A DNA stretch of 10,383 bases from an uncultured Christensenellaceae bacterium. Its GTDB lineage: Bacteria > Bacillota > Clostridia > Christensenellales > Christensenellaceae. Location of the stretch: NCBI GenBank assembly GCA_934555865.1, contig CAKTFI010000036.1:1-10383 (forward strand), written 5' to 3'. This document shows, in pieces, positions 6,360 through 10,383 of this stretch. The position numbers and the translations under genes were made by a program. The notes under the pieces were generated by a model, which saw only the letters and a program-made list of their open reading frames with translations, had not been told where the DNA came from and did no database searches. Within the stretch, counting starts at the first letter, position 1; each line of letters opens with the position of its first letter.

Positions 6360-8816
6360 ATGGATTATTTTGCTAGATTTACGGAGGGCGCCAAGAACGC
6401 ACTGACCTGCGCCGCGGAATATGCGAAATCCATTGGACATAACTATGTCGGCACCGAGCACCTGCTCGTCGGCATTTTGCAGGAAAAGGGCGCGATGGCA
6501 AAGCTCCTGGAAGCACAGGACATTCACGAGGAGGATGTCCACCGCCTGATTTTACAGGCCGAGGGCAAGGGCGACTACCGCTTTACGAGCGCGTTTGGCT
6601 ACACACCGCGCGTCAAGAAGATCCTGGAGATCTCCAAGGCGCTGGCGCGGCAGCTGCAGCAGAACTATGTCGGCACGGAACACATGCTGTTTGCGCTGAT
6701 GCGGGAACGCGAATGCCTCGCCAACCGCATCCTGGCGGAGCTCGGCATGGACTTTGAAAAGGCCGAGCAGGCGATTTTGCAGGTCTATCAGGGCGGCAGC
6801 GCCGGAGCGGCGGATGCCAAGGGCGGCGAGACGCCGGGCCTTGACAAGTTCGGCCGCGACCTCACCGAGGCGGCGCGCAAGGGCGAATTGGACCCGGTCA
6901 TCGGCCGCAGCGACGAGATCCAGCGCATCACGCAGATCCTGATCCGCCGCACCAAGAATAACCCGGTGCTGGTGGGTGAGCCGGGCGTCGGCAAGTCGGC
7001 CATCGCCGAAGGGCTGGCCATCCAGATCGCGGACGGCAATGTGCCGGAAATGCTCAAGGATAAGCGCGTCGTGTCGCTCGACCTGGCCGGCATGATTGCC
7101 GGGGCGAAGTACCGCGGCGAGTTTGAGGAGCGCTTTAAGGAAGCCATCAACGAGATGATCAAGAGCGGCAATGTCATCCTGTTCATCGACGAGCTGCACA
7201 CGATCGTGGGCGCGGGCTCTGCCGAAGGGTCGATGGACGCCGCAAACATGTTAAAACCGATGCTGGCGCGCGGCGAATTGCAGATCATCGGCGCGACGAC
7301 GCTGGAGGAATACCGCAAGTATATCGAAAAAGATGCCGCGTTGGAACGCCGGTTCCAGCCGGTGCAGGTGGGCGAGCCGACCCGTGAGGAGACGCTCGAG
7401 ATCTTGAAGGGCCTGCGCGATAAGTACGAGGCGCATCATAAGGTCAAGATCACCGATGAGGCGCTGCAGGCGGCTGTGGACCTGTCCGCCCGCTACATCA
7501 CCGACCGGTTCCTGCCGGATAAGGCCATCGACCTCATGGACGAGGCGGCTTCCAAGGTGCGGATCGCGATGTTCCTGACGCCGCCCGACATGCGGGAAAA
7601 GGAGAAGGAACTCGAATCCATCCGCAGCGAGAAGGAGCAGGCCGTCAACCATCAGGAATTTGAAAAGGCAGCCAAGCTGCGCGACCGTGAAAAGGCGCTC
7701 GGCGAGGAGATCGAAAACGCCAAGAAGGAATGGGAGAAGCACCGCAGCGGCCTGAAGGCCGAGGTCACGGAGGAAGACATCGCGACCATCGTGTCCGACT
7801 GGACGCATGTGCCGGTGCGCAAGCTAACCGAGGACGAGGCGAGCAAGCTGCTGAACCTCGAAGAGATCCTGCATCGGCGCGTCGTCGGGCAGGAGGAGGC
7901 GGTGCAGTCCGTCGCCAAGGCCATCCGCCGGGCGCGTGCGGGCCTCAAGGACCCCAACCGGCCGATCGGGTCGTTCATCTTCCTGGGGCCGACGGGCGTC
8001 GGCAAGACGGAACTTTCCAAGGCGCTCGCCGAAGCGGTCTTTGGCGATGAACAGGCGATGATCCGCCTCGACATGTCCGAATACATGGAAAAGCATGCCG
8101 TGGCAAAGCTCATCGGTTCGCCGCCTGGGTATGTCGGCTTTGAGGACGGCGGTCAGCTCACCGAAAAGGTGCGCCGCCAGCCCTATAGCGTCATCCTGTT
8201 CGACGAGATCGAAAAGGCGCATCCGGATGTGTTCAACATCCTGCTGCAAATGCTGGATGACGGCCGCCTGACCGATTCCAAGGGCAAGACGGTGGACTTC
8301 AAGAACTGCATCATCATCATGACCTCTAACATCGGCACGGGGCTGGAGGAAAAGCGCAATAAGATCGGCTTTGGCGACGACCCGTCCGGCGAGGAAAAGC
8401 ATACGGACATGAAGGAGCAGATGCTCGAGGCGTTGAAGCGCTCCTTCCGGCCGGAATTCCTGAACCGGATCGACGACATCATCGTGTTCCACAAGCTGGA
8501 CGAGGCGAACACGCTGGCCATCGCGCGCCTCATGCTGAACAGCATCCGCAAGCGCCTGGAAGAGCGCGACATTCACCTCGACTATACCGAGGACGCGGTC
8601 GAGCTGCTGGCAAAGCAGGGCTTTGACCCGGAATACGGCGCTCGCCCGCTGCGCAGGATTCTGCAGCAGACGGTGGAGGATCGCCTCTCGGAAGAGATCC
8701 TCGAAGGGACGGTGCACTTCGGCGACGCGATCACGGCCTATGCCGAGGATGGGCAGATCCAGTTCCGCAAGACGGAGGACACAGTGACGGCCGAAACGGA
8801 AACGGCAAATGCATAA
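6360..8816 (+). CDS. clpC: ClpC, AAA+ unfoldase of the ClpCP protease
   Basis: ClpC unfolds substrates, including arginine-phosphorylated proteins, and threads them into ClpP. The 818-residue protein has every expected part in order. The N-terminal double Clp repeat (about 1-145) carries two YVGTEH motifs. The first AAA+ module has Walker A GEPGVGKS at 206-213 and Walker B D277/E278. The M domain carries a UVR-like coiled coil (about 421-455, [10 protein letters not shown]). The second AAA+ module has Walker A GPTGVGKT at 543-550, pore loop GYVGF and Walker B D615/E616. A ClpP-docking loop, IGF, lies at 669-671, so it should pair with ClpP. The C-terminal D2-small domain is complete, with GARPLRR as sensor 2. 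GGAGGG at 6347-6352 supports the ATG at 6360, 15 bases after mcsB. Confidence 0.98.
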   Translation: MDYFARFTEGAKNALTCAAEYAKSIGHNYVGTEHLLVGILQEKGAMAKLLEAQDIHEEDVHRLILQAEGKGDYRFTSAFGYTPRVKKILEISKALARQLQQNYVGTEHMLFALMRERECLANRILAELGMDFEKAEQAILQVYQGGSAGAADAKGGETPGLDKFGRDLTEAARKGELDPVIGRSDEIQRITQILIRRTKNNPVLVGEPGVGKSAIAEGLAIQIADGNVPEMLKDKRVVSLDLAGMIAGAKYRGEFEERFKEAINEMIKSGNVILFIDELHTIVGAGSAEGSMDAANMLKPMLARGELQIIGATTLEEYRKYIEKDAALERRFQPVQVGEPTREETLEILKGLRDKYEAHHKVKITDEALQAAVDLSARYITDRFLPDKAIDLMDEAASKVRIAMFLTPPDMREKEKELESIRSEKEQAVNHQEFEKAAKLRDREKALGEEIENAKKEWEKHRSGLKAEVTEEDIATIVSDWTHVPVRKLTEDEASKLLNLEEILHRRVVGQEEAVQSVAKAIRRARAGLKDPNRPIGSFIFLGPTGVGKTELSKALAEAVFGDEQAMIRLDMSEYMEKHAVAKLIGSPPGYVGFEDGGQLTEKVRRQPYSVILFDEIEKAHPDVFNILLQMLDDGRLTDSKGKTVDFKNCIIIMTSNIGTGLEEKRNKIGFGDDPSGEEKHTDMKEQMLEALKRSFRPEFLNRIDDIIVFHKLDEANTLAIARLMLNSIRKRLEERDIHLDYTEDAVELLAKQGFDPEYGARPLRRILQQTVEDRLSEEILEGTVHFGDAITAYAEDGQIQFRKTEDTVTAETETANA

Positions 8817-8860
8817 ATACATAGCGCGCACGAGCCCGGTTGGGTGTGCGCGAAACAGAA

Positions 8861-8894
8861 AAAGACGGCGTGACCTTTTGGTCACGCCGTTTTT
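8861..8894. terminator. Bidirectional terminator between clpC and the HTH gene
   Basis: ACGGCGTGACC (8865-8875) and GGTCACGCCGT (8880-8890) form a perfect 11-bp stem with a TTTT loop. T-runs follow on both strands, so it ends both the clp operon and the convergent minus-strand gene. Another hairpin from CGCGCAC (8825-8831) and GTGCGCG (8846-8852) lies just upstream. Confidence 0.93.
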
Positions 8895-8910
8895 GCTTGC
8901 CTAGGGAGGA

Positions 8911-9351
8911 TCACTTCTTCCAGTGCGCGAGCGTGGGCAGGACGGCCTGCATATGGGCGCGCACCTGCGCGGCCGGCCATTCTTTGCTGGCCAGATGCTC
9001 GGCACAGAAGTCGATGAGCTCATCCGGGCTCGTATAACGAAATTCCCCGCCGGCATAGCACCACTTGCAATATTGCTCGTTAAAGGAATCGTCGGGCTCG
9101 CGGCTCGTCGTGGCGTCTTCAAGCGGCATCCCGCAGCATTGGCAGATGAGCTGCCGGGGCGTGCCGAGCAGGGTGTTGATCGACACATCGAACAGCCGGG
9201 AAAGCAGCTTCAGCGTCTCCACATTGGGCGTGGTCTCGCCGGTCTCCCAGCGGGAAACCGCTTGCCTGGTGACGAAGAGCTTTTCGGCCAGCTCCTCCTG
9301 CGACAGCCCCTTTTCCGTGCGCAGGCGGCACAGCACTTCTTTCGTATCCAT
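8911..9351 (-). CDS. XRE-family HTH regulator with C-terminal zinc-ribbon domain
   Basis: Residues about 5-60 form a typical Cro/XRE helix-turn-helix (GLSQEELAEKL, VTRQAVSRWETG, PNVETLKLLSRLF). They are followed by a cysteine pair in CQCCGMPL (C70/C73, with C72 between) and a second pair in YCKWC (C95/C98), the pattern of a putative zinc-ribbon domain found in many Clostridia regulators. The last 45 residues are helical, without a known motif. It is probably a DNA-binding protein that responds to metal or redox state, but its targets are unknown. The frame can be extended to a GTG at 9358-9360, but that overlaps the AGGAGG at 9360-9365. The ATG at 9349-9351, 8 bases after that site, is the better start (146 residues). 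No membrane segment is seen. Confidence 0.88.
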   Translation of the reverse strand: MDTKEVLCRLRTEKGLSQEELAEKLFVTRQAVSRWETGETTPNVETLKLLSRLFDVSINTLLGTPRQLICQCCGMPLEDATTSREPDDSFNEQYCKWCYAGGEFRYTSPDELIDFCAEHLASKEWPAAQVRAHMQAVLPTLAHWKK

Positions 9352-9487
9352 AGAGAACACCTCCTAGCTCAAGCGTAACACATCCCGCCCAGCGGGGCAA
9401 GCAACGGGCGATTGCGGCGGGGGAATGGCTGCGTCCAAGGCGGGTCCGTCGGATGCGGGCGGGCCCCCGTTCCTCCGAGGGATGGGA

Positions 9488-9967
9488 TCAGCCTTGCGCG
9501 GCAAGCTCCGGGCGCATCGCGAGGAGGTGCGTGAGCAATGCCTCGCACCCGCAGGAGATGTCGGCAAAGGTCTCCTCGAAATTACCGGTGTACCAGGGGT
9601 CGGCAATGGCACGGGGATGGTCGGTGAAGTCCAGCAGCAGGCAGCACTTGTGCTCCGGGTCGCCGCCCAGCAATCGGCGCATGTTGGAGAGGTTGTATTC
9701 CTCCATGGCGATGAGCAGGTCATAGGCGGCATAGTCCTCGCACCGCAGCTGCACGGCGCGCTTTCCGGCGCAGGCGATGCCGTGCGCGGCCAGCATGCGG
9801 CGCGTGCCGGGGTGCGGCGGGTTGCCGATCTCCTCGCGGCTCGTGGCGGCGGAGGCGATGAAAAAATGGCGGGAAAGCCCACGCTTTTCCACCAGGTCCT
9901 TCATGTAAAATTCGGCCATCGGGCTGCGGCAGATGTTGCCGTGGCAGATGAATAATATTTTTATCAT
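9488..9967 (-). CDS. Low-molecular-weight protein-tyrosine phosphatase
   Basis: The cytoplasmic enzyme removes phosphate from tyrosine residues through a cysteinyl-phosphate intermediate. The P-loop CHGNICRS (C8 nucleophile, R14) lies directly at the N-terminus, and the general-acid aspartate is D123 in DPWYTG, both in the normal places for a protein of about 159 residues. In the arginine phosphatase YwlE the P-loop residue after Asn is threonine, which directs the enzyme to phosphoarginine. Here it is isoleucine (I12), as in tyrosine-specific members, so the nearby McsB is not obviously its partner. The start is the ATG at 9965-9967, with GGAG about 10 bases upstream; the longer frame begins at TTG without support. 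Its first codons (ATA AAA ATA TTA) are AT-rich, unlike the rest of the gene. The integrative element ends at or just upstream of the start. Confidence 0.92.
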   Translation of the reverse strand: MIKILFICHGNICRSPMAEFYMKDLVEKRGLSRHFFIASAATSREEIGNPPHPGTRRMLAAHGIACAGKRAVQLRCEDYAAYDLLIAMEEYNLSNMRRLLGGDPEHKCCLLLDFTDHPRAIADPWYTGNFEETFADISCGCEALLTHLLAMRPELAAQG

Positions 9968-9997
9968 CTTTTTATATCTCCATTCAAGTCTTGTATT

Positions 9998-10079
9998 TCT
10001 TCTCAAACGCTTGATTTTTCAGGGGTTTCCGACTTTTGAATTTTCCTTTCTTTTCAAGGTATCTTCTCAAATCTTCTCG
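9998..10079. repeat. Short direct repeats TCTTCTCAAA near the element end
   Basis: TCTTCTCAAA occurs at 9998-10007 and 10062-10071, each preceded by GTAT, and a partial copy TCTTCTCG follows at 10072-10079. Spaced short direct repeats between int and the element end fit arm-type binding sites for the integrase N-terminal domain, as known in Tn916. The function here is inference. Confidence 0.5.
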
Positions 10080-10106
10080 TATTTTCTTATGCTTTTCCCT
10101 GTAATC

Positions 10107-10146
10107 TTGGTAAATCCGTTGGTAAATAAATGCTCTGTACCAACGG
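10107..10146. repeat. Direct and inverted repeat just downstream of int
   Basis: TTGGTAAAT is repeated at 10107-10115 and 10119-10127 (12-bp period). CCGTTGGTA (10116-10124) is a perfect inverted copy of TACCAACGG (10138-10146) with a 13-base loop. The stem starts 7 bases beyond the int stop codon. It lacks a T-run on the minus strand, so it is more likely a protein-binding or processing site than a terminator. Confidence 0.6.
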
Positions 10147-10152
10147 GGTGTT

Positions 10153-10383
10153 TTAGGCTTCCGCCACTCGAAGCAGCTCTGCCTGTGCGTCATCGAACTG
10201 CACATGGGTGTAAACATTCAGCGTTACGCTGATGTCCGAATGACCCATGATATACTGCAAGGTTTTCGGATTCATCCCGGATTTTGTCATATTAGAGCAA
10301 AAGGTATGTCTGCATACATGAGGGGTAACTTTCGGCATCTGGATACGGTAAATTTTATTGTATTTCTGAATGATATGCTCCAG
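10153..10383 (-). CDS. int: Tyrosine recombinase (integrase), Tn916/Tn1549 type, C-terminal part
   Basis: The last 76 or so residues of a phage-type integrase are visible; the frame runs off the right edge of the window. The catalytic-domain motifs are clear: PHVCRHTFCSNM (HxxR box), then GMNPKTLQYIMGHSDISVTLN with the conserved GH, and the nucleophilic tyrosine in NVYTHV. This run of residues is characteristic of integrases from Tn916/Tn1549-type conjugative transposons. The enzyme cuts and rejoins the element ends during excision and integration, normally with an excisionase encoded on the other side of int. The C-terminus appears complete (ending LLRVAEA). Confidence 0.92.
   Translation of the reverse strand: MEHIIQKYNKIYRIQMPKVTPHVCRHTFCSNMTKSGMNPKTLQYIMGHSDISVTLNVYTHVQFDDAQAELLRVAEA

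Larger units (their letters stand above)
9958..10383. mobile_element. End of a Tn916/Tn1549-type integrative element (continues to the right)
   Basis: The sequence changes abruptly from GC-rich host genes to an AT-rich tract at about 9955-10150, next to a Tn916/Tn1549-like integrase read outward toward the host. In that family int lies at one end of the element, so this should be its terminus with the body beyond 10383. The exact junction is not resolved. A T-rich direct repeat, TTTTTAT, at 9958-9964 and 9969-9975 is the most likely area. Confidence 0.65.

Noticed and set aside
7824..8885. A 353-codon minus-strand frame opposite clpC.
   Set aside because: It is antisense to highly conserved ClpC sequence, starts within the clpC terminator, and shows no recognisable domain.
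9372..9400. TTGCCC and TACGCT, 17 bp apart on the minus strand, as a promoter for the HTH gene.
   Set aside because: The -10 match is poor (3 of 6) and the implied start would fall on the ribosome binding site at 9360-9365, leaving no usable leader.
9984..10217. A lysine-rich minus-strand frame overlapping the integrase end, considered as a frameshifted integrase extension or a small gene.
   Set aside because: The integrase C-terminus already looks complete at LLRVAEA, the frame has no ribosome binding site, and its composition follows the AT-rich DNA. A frameshift cannot be fully excluded.

Overview
The window reads as chromosome from a fairly GC-rich, low-copy Gram-positive anaerobe of the class Clostridia (Oscillospiraceae or Christensenellaceae-like; this placement is inference). 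Support comes from strong AGGAGG-type ribosome binding sites, a Bacillota-specific ctsR-mcsA-mcsB-clpC operon, sigma-A type promoters in AT-rich islands, and a Tn916/Tn1549-type integrase at the right edge. No rRNA, tRNA, CRISPR array or insertion sequence was seen.

Layout. (1) Bases 1-2810, plus strand: the 3' part of an AMP-forming acyl-CoA synthetase gene, a hairpin terminator, then a separately promoted isoaspartyl dipeptidase gene (iadA). (2) 2811-3197: a GC-rich stretch with no convincing gene, ending in a perfect terminator hairpin for the convergent gene that follows. (3) 3198-3776, minus strand: a SIS-domain protein of the 6-phospho-3-hexuloisomerase type, with its promoter at 3866-3894. 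(4) 3777-4329: a divergent regulatory region. It holds a degenerate tandem array of about ten 21-bp units, a palindromic terminator-like hairpin, phased A-tracts, a TTGACA/TATGAT promoter and a textbook CtsR operator. (5) 4330-8816, plus strand: ctsR, mcsA, mcsB and clpC, tightly packed (gaps of 3, 5 and 15 bp), closed by a bidirectional terminator. (6) 8911-9967, minus strand: a small HTH/zinc-ribbon regulator and a low-molecular-weight tyrosine phosphatase. (7) From about 9960 to the right edge: the AT-rich end of an integrative element with the C-terminal part of its tyrosine recombinase and several short repeats.

The core is the class III heat-shock module. CtsR represses the operon through the box at 4290-4306. 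McsA and McsB form the protein-arginine kinase that inactivates CtsR and marks proteins with phosphoarginine. ClpC unfolds those proteins for ClpP, which is not in the window.

The points most worth a second look are: the 21-bp array, whose units resemble CtsR half-sites and whose last unit shares 12 identical bases with the true operator; the altered phosphoarginine-binding motif at the McsB C-terminus; motif changes in the SIS protein; and the insertion of the mobile element right at the start of the phosphatase gene.
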